From NCBI GenBank assembly GCA_003117195.1, contig BDSI01000011.1:1652135-1716134 (forward strand): DNA of 64,000 nucleotides, written 5' to 3'. Both the position numbers and the translations under genes were made by a program. A model generated the notes under the pieces. It had not been told where the DNA came from. It did no database searches and worked only from the letters and a program-made list of their open reading frames with translations. Positions 1-16,673 of this stretch are shown piece by piece (position 1 is the first letter of the stretch; each line of letters opens with the position of its first letter). Source of the stretch: Eudorina sp. 2006-703-Eu-15 (Eukaryota; Chlorophyta; Chlorophyceae; Chlamydomonadales; Volvocaceae).

Positions 1-296
1 GCACAAAATCGGATTGCAGAGACGAAGGCAGAAACGCAACTCCCAGACCTCACACCAACCGTTAGGCAACACCTCCTAAGGCAATGAGGACGAGTCCCAC
101 AGCAGACAACATCGTGCTACAACAGAAAGTTAAGCGACATGGCATACTGCAGTCACGCAGTCACGGATATAAAGTTAGGGCAGAGGCACAGGAACCAACA
201 TCCCTGTCGAGTCCCGGAACTTTCGACAAATCGGCCAAACAAGTCCGCAGGGAGCTCAGAAAGGCAGGTCGCATGAATATCATGAACATGTCCTAC

Positions 297-463
297 AAGA
301 ACGCAATAGTCAGTCCTTGCCTGCGCGGCTCCGCTTGCAGAACTGGCTCGCCGTCGGCCAACGCGAGTGAGCGCCCGAAATTGAAAGGGCATTTCGCGGC
401 AACCAGGGCTGTGAAAGTTCCCAGCGCCAACAAAGCCAACGCGGGTGCTAGCCGCGTCGCCAT
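297..463 (-). CDS. katG: third catalase-peroxidase paralog, first exon only (gene runs off left edge)
   Basis: On the minus strand an ATG at 463-461, preceded by an in-frame TGA, opens a 55-codon exon that ends in phase 2 at a GTAGGA donor (297/296). The peptide starts with a hydrophobic signal sequence (MATRLAPALALLALGTF, then TALVA) and runs into AAKCPFNFG. This closely resembles the N-termini of the two complete KatG genes in the window (SAKCPFGF and AAKCPFHF), whose first exons also end in phase 2. No further KatG exon is visible in 1-296, so exon 2 must lie off the left edge after an intron of at least 296 bp. The gene would be divergent from the KatG at 2237. The family call rests on the signal peptide, the Lys-Cys-Pro-Phe motif, the intron phase and the neighbourhood. 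The catalytic exons are not in view. Confidence 0.6.
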
Positions 464-2236
464 AACGATGTTTCAAGTCAACGAAGGTATCAGGGCAGGC
501 AGAGCGTCGCAACTGACACCTTCTCACTGTGCACATACAGAAGCAGAAATGATGGAATAAGGCCGTAACAGGGACCTTATGTGCCCTGAGCTTCGGATGC
601 TCGTACTGATAAATCATACCGTAATCACTTTGTCAAATGACGGTTGTCTACGGTTGCGACAGGCACCTTTCGTAGATGCAATACAACACCAAATTACAGT
701 TTCTACAAAAAATGGACAAAATAAACACCCCTTTATAAATGATACAAAGAAATATACTTGCACTGGTTGAGAAGAAAATCCCACCAAGTGCATATTGCCG
801 CTCGCCAGCCGGACGCCCACCACCGTGACGTGCCAGCCGAGCCACGCTAGCCACGTGCAGAATTCATATTTTATGTAAGGTTTACAAAATGAAGCAGGAT
901 TTACTGCAAAGCTGTGAACAGCGGCAAGGTAATGCTCACGATCTTCAGCTGACATGTAATACGGTGGATGTAGTAGTAGTAGTAGTAGTAGTAGTAGTAC
1001 CGTTACAGTGTGGATAGGCTTCTGGGCCCTGTGTAAGGGTTTATGTCGCGGTTTTATATGATGCTATAGGGCACCTTCAACCAACGGTGGATATGTCATA
1101 GTGGCATGCCGACATCATGTTTGCAACAAATTCGCTTTGAATTTCACACCCGTGTCAGGTTTTCTCTATGTCAGACCTCCCTTAACATTGCTTTGTGCCG
1201 AATTATTACATATGTGTGTTCGAGCATGTGTGCAATGTGTTGTGCATTCATTTCTGTGCTGTCCCATTCTGGTTGCGTCCTGTCGCGCTCGTCATCTGTG
1301 TCCAAACCAGCAGCCGACGTGTCAACCACCTGCATGTTCTCTCGCATACGTGACGTGATTTCTCCATGAGACGCTGAAGTTGTAGTCGTACTGCCTGTTA
1401 TTGGGCCATAATCTCTCGGGTGGGGACAGCAAACGACTTTGGTTTCAGCAGCCGCCTTTCCCACAGTCGGCTCTTTCCTCGAGAGTGCAGCGGATCAACA
1501 CGCAAGCGGGCACCACCTTCGGTTTTGGCACGGTCTTCGCATGTCGCCAGCCGGCAGCTGCGCTTCGTCCTAGTTCCCCTTGGGGTTATCCTCACCTGGC
1601 CTTCCTCCTGGTCTGGGCGAGAGGCGCGGAACGTGTTGTGGCGGCGGGGAGGGAGCGTCGGAACCCTAGGGGGTTTGGCAGCTCAGAGGGGTCAGCGCGA
1701 GGGATGAGAGGGCGCCGGGCCATGGTACGACAGGGCTGGCAGACGTGACGGGGGAGCAGAGGCCGGCCGCGCAGGGCGGGATGCGCGCGGCCCGGCCGCG
1801 TCGTGACGGGCAGCGCCAGGGATGGCGGGGTCCGCCGTAACATCCATTCAGGGGCCCGCTGGAACACGCCAACTTATTACTGGCATAACAGACCACCAAA
1901 AGTCGGGCGACGGTTGATTGTGTTGGGAGTTTGGGGCACGTCCGAGGCGGCAAGGCGGCTGTCGGATTGAGCAACTGGGCTCTAGGTCGAGTCCGCGACC
2001 AAGCTGCGAGGGAAGGCAATCTAGGCTGATGTGGGATCGATCGAGATGCTCGCTCACACCACCCGACTCGGAGCCAATTTATTGCCCAGCGCCTCCCTAT
2101 TTTCAAATGACTCAAGTGGATGCAGTTCTAGTTAGTCTGCGGACAAAGTCGCCGGCCTGGGAGGGAACTGCGCGCTACCCGTTCGTACGCAGTGCGGCGT
2201 TTTTGGATCGCCGCCCTCGGATTGGAGCTCGCATCG
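464..2236. promoter_or_regulatory. divergent intergenic region between two KatG genes
   Basis: These 1.77 kb separate the start codons of two head-to-head KatG genes and should hold both 5' UTRs and promoters. The left half is moderately AT-rich, the part from about 1500 to 2050 is GC-rich, and a GTA/TAG trinucleotide run lies at 971-999. Open frames occur on both strands (for example 1592-2115 minus), but none has a recognisable domain or convincing splice structure. I could not identify a definite TATA box or transcription start. Confidence 0.4.
971..999. repeat. TAG trinucleotide microsatellite
   Basis: About ten uninterrupted copies of the TAG triplet lie in the promoter region between the two divergent KatG genes. 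Confidence 0.9.
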
Positions 2237-7871
<5,635 letters not shown>

Positions 7872-10800
7872 CCGGTGCCTTGCGCGCAAGAGTGAGGTCG
7901 CTCGCTCATTTAATTCTCTGAGGGCCCAACGCGATGAGGAGAACGCAATGTGAGGATGGCAGAAAGTACTCTAATCTACAGCCTGCGGTTACCGTATCCG
8001 TTAGCTGCGTGGCCGGCTGAGCAAGGTACTTTTTTAGCCAGGGCGAGGTGCGTTTTGGTATTACGTTGCAAGGAAGGTTAGCGACCCACTTCTTTTGTGT
8101 GTAGCTATGTACCATCAGCGTTCACATTGGTGGGCCCGCCCTGGGCCCCACCAGTGATGATCCAATGCGCCCAGACAGATATGCAGCAGGCGATGCGGCA
8201 GGCGCCTCATATCATGCGCCGCCCCCCAAGGACTGCGCGTCCATCCCGCCACGCACCGCCACCCATTTCTCGCCAGGCTTCTGACAGATAGAGCGGCAGG
8301 CACGGTTTCGTCGTCTGGAAGCTACATAGACTTACACCGAACTGGCGGCGGCATGTATGTACGTGTGCGATGGCGGATCACCCGTAGCGGGGCAGGCGTG
8401 TACGACAGGAAAATGATGCGTGTCTGACAAACCCCGGTGATCCAACGACTGCGCACGTGCGCATGTACGACAGGATGCGCACGTCGGCAGCCCCAATAAT
8501 CTGTTCGTGATCAACATCTAGGGGGTCTTAGACGGCCTCGCTCCTGGATCACCGACTTCGTCATGTCCCACGCGGGCGTGCATGTACGGCATGTGTACTA
8601 CGTGTACGATGCTGTCTTGTGTAGATAGTACAGTTTTACGGAGCCCTTGGCGGCAGGCGGCAATGGCTTCGGCAGCATTACGTGGTTGTTACATACGTTG
8701 CCATTCGAGGGTCAACGGGTTTGTGTCGCGCGCTCTGCGCAGAGGTCGTCAGGAACGGGCTTTAACAAGGGGCGGCCGAAAACCGACGTTCTCCCCGCCG
8801 ACCAGTCCGTGCCGGCCGCGGCCATCCTCGCTCCACAGCGAATGCAACTGCTGAGGATAACTCCATTTCTCTCTGGGCGGGTGAGAGGGGTTACAGTACG
8901 CTTACAGTGACTCTGCATGTCGTCCTAAGCTCGTATGTAGATAGATGATGGGGGAAGGAATGAATCCTCCCCAATGCGGACCACCCAGCCCAGGGATCAG
9001 CCCAGGAATCAACTCCGTACACAGCGGGCGGCGGACCAAGGGGGACCAATTTGGGGATGTGTAAGTGGATGAAGCCAGTCGAGTGCATGGCAGGGCAAAG
9101 ACCGACACATAGAACTGGCGGTCAGCCTTCGTCAGCTAGGAGTGATGAGCCTAGCTGGCGCTGGGGGAAGGCCGCGATGCAGCCATGGAGTGGAATCGTC
9201 AGCAACTCTCCGCCCTCTGCTGTGTTCACCGTCTCCCCGGGCGGACGCCTTATTAAGAGATCGTTACATTAGATTGGACGATCAGGACAACCGATCGATG
9301 TCTTCTCGCTCGTTTCGCGTCGACTGCCGCAGAAAAAGCACAGCGACAGACAGCAGCCGAGGAGGGAACATGAAACGGCTAAGCGGTATCGAAGGCTGCG
9401 ATATGCAGGTCATCTACGAAGTAATGTCCGGTCTGACAGGTTACAGACTGTACTTCGCGACAACGGAATTACGAGACCAACTGTGCAAACGTAACACGAA
9501 TTTTTTGATTACATTTCCGATTTCGTCACGGTAATTCGGCAGTATTATTTTTGCGGCCGGCAGGGAAGATGGACGGATGTGACGGGAAGTTTTGTACTGT
9601 TCCGCATCAGGTTACGGGCTGCTGTAACCGACTTCGCAAAATAACTTAGGTCACTGCTTACGTATGCGTGCGAGCGCGTGGGAGCGCTTACGCGTGTGTG
9701 TGCGTGCATTTTAACGCTCGAGCTAGTTGGTGCTAGTCAGTATGCGTGACCAGCGCGCGCGGTACCGTCATTGGTTCGACTGCGTAGTTCACTGCGGATG
9801 CTGTTACCAAAGTTGCGGAAACGCCTTATTTTTGCTTGCATAGGATATCATATATTGCGTTATTGCATATTATATTTTGCAACGGGAAGGCCGTAATCTT
9901 CTGGTCGACTCGATCGCGCATCGCTCGGTCGCGCCCGCGGCGCTAGCAAATGTATTTACAACAGGGCGAGCCAGGCTGCGTAAACTCTCTTGAAGCAAGG
10001 CTTATGAATACATAAATGAAACATAACACTGAGTTATCATCCATGACGGTAATCCTCTAATCCAGCATAATTACCGTAACCGTATGGTAAACACGTTTAC
10101 AGGCAATCGATTTTACGCATAAATCCTTTTCAGTAGTGTTATTTCTGGTGTTGGGTTGATCGATACAGTAGAGACGCTGAGCCTCAAGCCTCCAGCTGGA
10201 CCTCAACCTAAAGCCCGAAGTCTGTGAGCCGGTCGCTGATGTTATGATACAATATGCTGGTGCACATGTCAAACCCTCCTGCTGCACAGCCAACGTGACT
10301 CGCCCCTAAAATTTTTCTCCGGCGCCTGGCTACCAGTGGGGTACGTGAACTAGTTGTGGGAGGTGTAGGAGGTGTGGCTTTGCAAGGGGCCGGGTGTTAG
10401 CCCTGCCGTCGCAGTCCGTGTACTACAGGTCATCATGCTGCGGCACCTCAATAGACAGGTGTGGAGAGTCAGCTCACGCATCCCCACCGAGCAGCGTCTA
10501 ACTATCAGCAATATCCGCCATCGCAATGCGTAAGCAAGGAACACTGGGAACAGCTAGCGGCCAGCCGCGTTGTGAGCGCGTTGGAGCCAGGCGGTGAAAC
10601 GTGCTCCGCGATCGAACCACGGCGCCACCCGAAAGGGCTGCTGGAAGCAAAGGACGCGACCCGCCATGATTGGCGGAGGACGCAAGCCACGATCGCGTCA
10701 GTAACCAGCAGTTCGACAGCTGTCGACTGTATCCCCGCGTTGCTGTGACCAACATCCGACGGAGCTATTTTGTTCATACTGGCGTAGTGTTTTACAGCAG

Positions 10801-11874
10801 TTGAGACGATACCCCCTTTAAAGCGGGTGTTTTCATTTGGATTAGTGGCCACGGATTAGCATGTGTGCATGTCAACGTTTCGTGCAATCTTGTCTGCGAA
10901 TTATATACAATCAATGTATCTAAAATGCGTATTCTATAGAACTACATAACTCAATTCATGTTATGGAAAATTTGATACCTGGTCGCGACCAGGTATCAAA
11001 TTTTCGACCAAAGGATCAGGCGATTCCCTTTGTACAGGCTAAAGCACATTAAATATAGACAAGGCTAGACTAGACTAGGCTAGACTAGGAGCTATTCCAC
11101 CGGAAGGGTGAATCCACCGTAAGACGCTACACAATGATTAGCTGCAATTAAATATAATTTTGTAATAGGTAACATGTTGCAGTCCGCATCGCTAAGTCCA
11201 CAACTTTGAGTAATTCAAGTTCCGCGCCCTGGTCCGACTATTGTGCCAGTACAAGTGGCTACTGTGCAAAGGATACTTCCTCATACGGTACAAGAGACTT
11301 GAACTATATTTTTGCATCAGGCCGCACGTTGCGATCCGCGTCAGTCCTCTGTCGCGAAGTCCACTACTTTCATTCGAAGGTCGCGACCTGTCGCGACGCT
11401 GGCAGCCTTCCCGGGTCCGACTGCTCGCCGGTACATGTGCACGGTACAAAATGACACCGTCTACATACATGGAAACGTCCTGATGTATGCCGAATGGTCG
11501 GGTGTGCACAAGATGGGTGATCGCCATAGCTTCCGCCCCGAAAGGGACGGGCCAACAGAATAAGCAGAAACGGTGAAGGTGACATAACTCTTATGAAGAA
11601 AGATTACTTATAGGAGAAGAGGACCTTATCGCAACTGTATTGCTGTTGTGTTCTTTCCTGCAAGGAAATATCGACAACGGTTCATTGTGGAACGCGTACG
11701 TAATGTATACCTGACACGTTTTCTCCTTACCAAGTGTCGGCACGGTTTGAGGCTGTGCCGAGAGCTGTTGCGGCTGCTGATGCACGTCACTGCTCCGCTT
11801 CTTCTTATTCTTCTCATAAAAAATTTATCATAATTCTGTTAACATTGTGTGTGTAACAGCAGGCGTGCGGGAAT
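7872..11874. other. gene-poor intergenic stretch
   Basis: These 4 kb lie downstream of KatG copy 1. Base composition is more balanced than in the neighbouring exons. Short frames occur on both strands (for example 9142-9534 plus, 10057-10293 minus, 11192-11527 minus), but none shows a domain, a long codon-biased run or matching splice sites. The one striking structure is the perfect palindrome at 10966-11005. A short CTAGACTAGG-type repetition lies at about 11061-11090. No counterpart of the extra terminal exon of KatG copy 2 was found here. Confidence 0.5.
10966..11005. repeat. 40-bp perfect palindrome
   Basis: Two 20-base arms are exact reverse complements with no spacer, centred between 10985 and 10986 on TCGCGA. 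The outer arms are AT-rich and the centre is GC-rich. The flanking bases do not extend the symmetry. It could be the fused ends of a small fold-back element or a dyad binding site; no gene is adjacent. Confidence 0.9.
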
Positions 11875-12420
11875 TTACGTACCCCCGTTACTCTTCTCTT
11901 TCGAGAACTGCTTAGCAACCTTCCCCAGGAAAGTTTTGATGCTCTTCTCCATGGTCGTCACGGACCCCAACGAAAAGTTGTCGTCTGGGTACCCCAACTC
12001 GGGAAGCTTCTCCGACGCAAACTTGGACAGCTTCTCCGGTTGCTGCTTGTTCCGAGCTTCCCTGCGCTCTTCGTCCGAATGGTACTTCCCTGCGTGGCCG
12101 TGCTGTCCGCCGACGCACGTCCGTCGATGTCTTCTTCCTCTAGGGTTGACGCGCCGTCATCGATCGAGGCACTGCTCGCTGCTTTAGGTGAAGGACGACG
12201 CGGCCTCTTGTTCTGTGACGGTAGTAGGTTACTACGGACGGCATCCAAGCAAGTTTCCTCCGCTTCACGAAGGTCCGCACGGCTGGGATGGTGCTGCGTG
12301 TATTGAGCCTCATCATTTTCGCAGTCAATGGTGAAGGTAGGATCAGGGCCGTAATCTTCTTGTGTGTATTCGTCCTGCTCCAACTTAAGAGTTCCGCTAT
12401 GTTTCACTAAACAAGTGCTT
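11875..12420 (-). pseudogene. unrecognised coding relic with one frameshift
   Basis: Two minus-strand stretches with protein-like composition lie end to end in different frames. The first (about 12420-12130) encodes an acidic, Gln/Glu/Asp-rich segment containing KLEQDEYTQEDYGPDP and ending near LEEEDIDG. The second (about 12118-11875) encodes a charged helical-looking segment (HSDEERREARNKQQPEKLSK, later MEKSIKTFLGKVAKQ) that stops at TAA 11877-11875. The switch near 12120 has no room for an intron, so it looks like a frameshift in a decaying or mis-sequenced gene. No start codon is visible in the first frame, which suggests missing upstream exons. I do not recognise the family. It could belong to the repeat-borne genes just to the right. 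Confidence 0.35.
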
Positions 12421-12935
12421 TTACTCTCGCGACATTTTCAATCGGTACAAATAATTACTGCGAACTAAGGTAATGAATGTGGCCACCTTCGCATACGTAA
12501 AGACAACTTTCTTATAAAAACGACGACGGGATTGATACGAGTCGTCAGATCACTTGTTATTTCATGCTTCAGATTTCAGCAACAAAAGTTTCGGACTCGG
12601 TACATTTCATCCACGGCCGAGCATGAAATCAACGGTAACTGGTAACTGAAACTCAAAATTTCGTCCTCTATGTGAACAGTGGCCGGAGGCATTTTTGTCT
12701 TTTCATTTCAGGCACGCGCGATTCCTGCTTCATATGTGAATGCCGCCTAAGTTCGTTTGGCAAATGCTGTGAATCCGTATTCGGAATTTGTTTTGCACAG
12801 GCACTCCTCACTTGCGTCTGAGTGGGGAGGCGGTTCCCTGGAGTCACTGGCGCCACCGCCCGTCTTCTTCCATGCTCCACTACTCGTTATTCTGTGTTAA
12901 TTGTGAAGAAGCATTTGACGCGTAGAAAGCCTTGA

Positions 12936-14528
12936 ATGTTAAGGACTTCAGTTCAAGTTGAAACAAGCACAGCGCACAAGATCATCGACTTTCTCTGGCG
13001 CAAGAAGTTAAACTTACTTGTATTATTATTTGTATTATATAGAGAACCTTCGCCGTATACAGTATCCTGGTTCGGCGACAGTGCTCGCCAAGATGTGAGT
13101 CCAAGTCGCTCCGTATACTGCGCTTCCCATTTTAGGTTACAATGTGGAATACTACCCAGTATGTCGACAAGGGAATATAGCTTTTATTCTGAGGAAGCAT
13201 CGTCCGGCAGGGAGTCGTCATCATGCAGTGATTCGGACAGCTGCGGCGCGTCAGACATTGACATAAATGGAGGCGCATATAGCGAGTACTTCGATGAAGA
13301 AGGCGATGTGGACCTGCTGGACATGCCTGGCTTTCTGGACACAGGCGCCCAGTTGCAATGCGTCGACTTGGGAGAATATGACGAACTTGACGAAATAACT
13401 GATGTAAGCATGTTTACTATTGTAAGAGGATGAGATGTAATTTGTTTGCTCATGACAGATGCACAACATGGTTACGAGTACAATACCCTGTTCGGCACGA
13501 ACGTGCGCAGGTGCCCACCCTATGTGTGTACCCAACTGTAATGTGTCCATACAGGACGAGGCGGAGGAGGCAATCGTACAGGAGCCATTTGAGGAGCGAG
13601 GACCAACAGGAGCGGTGGCTGTGGATGCAGGACCAAGTACGGTGAGTCACCGGCCTTAGTTGTTAATGGAAGCGGCCATATGCATTCACGGTATAAGGTA
13701 GTGAGCATGGAGTGAAGTAGCTTTCTTATGTAGTCGTATGTAGGGTTATGGGCCAAGTACTTAAGCGAGGACGTGTTTGATTCCTGACTCTTTTCGACAG
13801 GGTCCCTTGACATCGGTAACAACAACACCGCAAACAGCGACTGCTGCTGCGCCTCAAAGTACACCTGGACATGTCCCTCCGATGTCCGAGTACCGGTCGC
13901 CCGTCAAGCTGCGTGATTCTCATGTAGAAATTGGCTACACTGTCGTACATACACAAGACTCGGAGGCAAGGGTACGGGAAGGTGGTTGGTCTTAGCCATG
14001 ATCCGCGCTTGGATCTGGACGGTGCGGCTGCTCCAGTTCATGGTCATTTCAACCGTGTACATGTGGAATGGGAGAAGAACGAAGGAAGGTACAATGAAGT
14101 GGGGAAGCCTTCGAGTCTAGACAAAGTCTCGGTTCCTCCAATGTTGCTGGAGGAAAGGCGCCCCCTACGTATCACCAGCGGCAACAAGAATGACAAGCAA
14201 GCAGTGCTGGCTTGTGATGGGCCATATGTGGGGTGTTACGGACTGGTATCAGAATACGGCGGCAAGCCATCCGTTCGTGTCATGGTGCTGAACGCGGAAG
14301 GAAAGCAATCCTTTCATGGCAACCGGGCCCCGGTCATTCCGTCCGATGTCCTTCATTACCTGTCCAAGCGGTCGCTTGTTCGTTATGATATTCCTCACGC
14401 TCTCCGTGATATTCTTCACGACCACGCACTTGATGATGATGCAATCAGTACTGCGCCATTTGCCACCGCCACAGCCACTGCCGCCGTCGTCGCCGCCGCC
14501 GCCGCCGCCGCCTCCGACACGGACCCCG

Positions 14529-14563
<35 letters not shown>

Positions 14564-14869
14564 ACCGCCCCTGCCCCGCCACCGCCGCCGCCACCGCCAC
14601 CACCACCGCCACCGCCCCCGCCACCGCCCCTGCAACCGCAACCGACCCGCCCGCCCCTGCCCCCGTCACTGCCATCGCCTCCACCACCGCCGCCACCGCC
14701 GCCACCGCCGCCACCGCCTCCACCCCTGCCACCGCCACCGCCCCTGGCCCCGCCCCCGCCGCCGCCCCCGCCACCGTCCTGGCCACCGCCCCTGCCCTCG
14801 GCCCTGCCACTGCAGCCACCACCTCCAAAGCAGGAAATCGGACATGGTGCATTCAAAGGTCTCATCTGA
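12936..14869 (+). CDS. putative repeat-borne protein with acidic N-terminus and proline-rich tail
   Basis: Exons with good splice sites are visible: 12936-13403 (donor GTAAGC), 13555-13641 (donor GTGAGT) and 13801-13971, all phase 0. The next open stretch, from about 13994 or 14075 to 14869, is in a frame that can be joined to 13971 only by a very short (about 24 nt) or a 103-nt intron, so this junction is uncertain. A start at 12936 or at the internal Met at 13161 is possible. The first exon is Ser/Asp/Glu-rich (SDSDSCGASDIDINGG). The last has a compact part (VEWEKNEGRYNEVGKP, PSVRVMVLNAEGKQSFHGN) followed by Ala/Thr- and then Pro-rich low-complexity sequence (about 14460-14830). It runs into the inverted repeat, which suggests that it belongs to a mobile or repeated element. 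No known domain was recognised. Confidence 0.4.
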
Positions 14870-15954
14870 AACCCTGGCTGCTGAAGTTTCAGATGCAGGA
14901 GGCAGTGGACTTAAACTTGGGGCGTGAGAAAGGCGCCAAGCAGCAGTTGGAAAGGATTGCTTCCTGTGAACCGTACCCACCTCCATCCCCACGGCAAAAA
15001 GTGTATGATACATTCAAGGCCGTATGTCACAGGTCGCACCCAAGTCCCGCACTTGGATCGGCTGCCCCTCGTCGGGGTGCTGGGTGTGACTGTCCAATGC
15101 GTTTAAAGTTTACAGTGCTGACCAAGTTTCCGAACTCTGTTTACATAACCGAACAAGTTCAGCACAATCATTCTCCCGGATCTCCAGAAGAGAATATTCA
15201 TCTCCGCCTTGCGCCAATCGTCGTTGGCTTCCTTGAGGAGAAGTTGTTTGAGTAAGTTGATGTGCTGTAAATAGTTAGTTCGTACTCCTTCATGGGGTCA
15301 TACATCATAAAACGGTCTTTGGCGAGCTACGTGCTGTCTGTTATGGAATAGGTGCGTAGGTAATAAAATACTGTATATGCAGAAATCTTGTATAACATAT
15401 GAATTCCGTATATATTTAGATGCGTAGGTAATAAACTACTGTATTTACAGAATTATTCTATATGAATTCCACTCAAATATGGTGGCTGTATACGTGCATA
15501 AAAATAATGGTAATTATATATCCTTTACCCCTTCGTCAGGGAGGGGCTCACGGCAACTGCAGCTCTGGCTCTATGCTACGAGAAACTGCATTCTCTTGCG
15601 CAGCGGTATGTCGACCCTAGATTTTTCAACCAGTATGTGAAACCAGTCCCGTGCAGTGATACGGCAACCCCCATTGCCCTTACAGTTGTCATCCATGCAC
15701 GTCACAAACAGCGTGCCGTCCTCCATCACCAGGCCCAAGGAGCAAATAGGATCCTTGCAGCACGCCCGGCATGCGCCCTTCAGCAGCCCGCCTTTTCAGC
15801 ACCTGCCGGACTGCATCCTTTACGTCCGCCTCGTTCGCCTCCTCGTCTAGGCGTTCTGCAGCCTTTGCATCGTAGAGGATGGACGCCGCCGTCATGAACC
15901 TGTCAACGCACTCCTCCACATTCCTCATTGGGCCGAACCGCCCAAAGTAGCCCC
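14831..15954. repeat. left arm of large inverted repeat
   Basis: This arm is nearly identical to the reverse complement of 16771-17875. Paired positions sum to 32706 at the outer end (14831/17875) and 32725 at the inner end (15954/16771). The change reflects extra bases in the left arm: about 9 between the two convergent frames, and about 10 in the Cys-rich frame. The arm holds the zinc-finger-like frame 14893-15255 (plus) and the end of the Cys-rich gene (minus). The low divergence indicates a recent duplication. Confidence 0.92.
14893..15255 (+). CDS. zinc-finger-like fragment, left-arm copy
   Basis: A 120-residue open frame starts MQEAVDLNLGREKGAKQQ and ends FLEEKLFE. It can be read open upstream to about 14835 without a stop. 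A Cys-x-Cys (GCDCPMRLKF), followed after about 25 residues by QHNHSP, gives the CxC...HxH layout seen in the WRKY/GCM/FLYWCH-type zinc fingers of Mutator-like and related transposases and FAR1-like proteins. This is a pattern resemblance only. The copy at 17451-17813 on the other strand is almost the same; SPGSPEEN here reads SPRSPEEN there. It may be the 3' exon of the gene at 12936, but the frames do not join without an intron that I cannot place. Confidence 0.45.
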   Translation: MQEAVDLNLGREKGAKQQLERIASCEPYPPPSPRQKVYDTFKAVCHRSHPSPALGSAAPRRGAGCDCPMRLKFTVLTKFPNSVYITEQVQHNHSPGSPEENIHLRLAPIVVGFLEEKLFE

Positions 15955-16520
15955 ACATCCGGTTCCTACCTGCACTCACACAAAGAAAAGCAAATGGGTA
16001 TCAAAGGGATGCCACGTACTGAACGATGACACATACAGGGAACATACTCATACAGTGCATGAAAAATAAATCTGTATTAGGGGGGTGGCTGCACGACACG
16101 GGATGAGACAGGTAGGGGAAATGGCTTATAGGTATCTTACTTGAAGTTCTCCGTCACTAAGTTATCTTCAGGTTCTCCATCATCATCTGGCCCATCATCC
16201 TCCACGTTATCGTCCTCCGCATCGTCATCCTCCACGGCATCATCCACTGCAGCGTCATCCTCCGGGGCATCTCCCTCCGCGGCATCTCCCTCCACGGCAT
16301 CGTCCGCCACGGTGCGGTGAGCCACGATGAGGTCCGTCACGGCGTTGCCCGTCACGCCGTAACCCGCTACAGTGTTGTCTGCCACGGCGTTGTCCGCCAC
16401 AACATCATCCTCCGCAGCATCTCCCTCCGCGGTATCATTCGCCACGGCGTTGTCAGCCGCGGCAAGGTCCGTCACGGTGACGTCAGCCACGGCAAGGTCC
16501 GTCACGGCGACGGCAGACAT
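15689..16520 (-). CDS. acidic pentapeptide-repeat and Cys-rich hypothetical protein (C-terminus frameshifted)
   Basis: Exon 1 (16520-16141) opens with ATG and encodes about 126 residues in a degenerate five-residue rhythm (AVADN, TVAGY, GVTGN, AVTDL, TVADD, AVEGD and so on) that becomes almost wholly Asp/Glu before ENLVTENFK-like sequence. A strong GTAAGA donor and a TAG acceptor give an in-frame join to exon 2 (15965-15689). Exon 2 starts NRMWGYFGRFGPM and continues VEECVDRFMTAASILYDAK. After VRQVLK a roughly 10-bp insertion relative to the other arm shifts the frame, so the Cys-rich part is lost and the product ends early (218 aa by this model). Function unknown. Its linkage to the inverted repeat suggests a mobile-element gene. 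Confidence 0.4.
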
Positions 16521-16600
16521 ACGGCGTACCCCGCCATGACGTTGTCTGCCACGGCGTTGTCCGCCACGGCATCATCCTCCGATGATTCTTCAATGTGGTA
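16190..16600. repeat. 15-bp-period degenerate coding minisatellite
   Basis: The spacer of the inverted repeat is built of 15-base units of the type GTCCGCCACGGCGTT with substitutions. On the minus strand they encode five-residue repeats of the acidic protein starting at 16520. A truncated reverse-oriented piece of the same array is fused to the right arm at about 16717-16768. Confidence 0.75.
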
Positions 16601-16673
16601 CCCAAACCCGGTAGGGGTATGAATAACCGACTGCTTACCGCTCCGCTACATTGACGCTCTTGAAAACTTCGTC

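Noticed and set aside
12127..12143. Tiny intron to explain the frame change in the relic at 11875-12420
   Set aside because: The only GT...AG pair at the switch would give an intron of about 15 nt, too short to be spliced.
14316..15013. Several overlapping Pro-, Gly- and Arg-rich frames on both strands
   Set aside because: All derive from the CCGCCACC-type low-complexity tract. Only the plus frame ending at 14869 connects to non-repetitive coding sequence.
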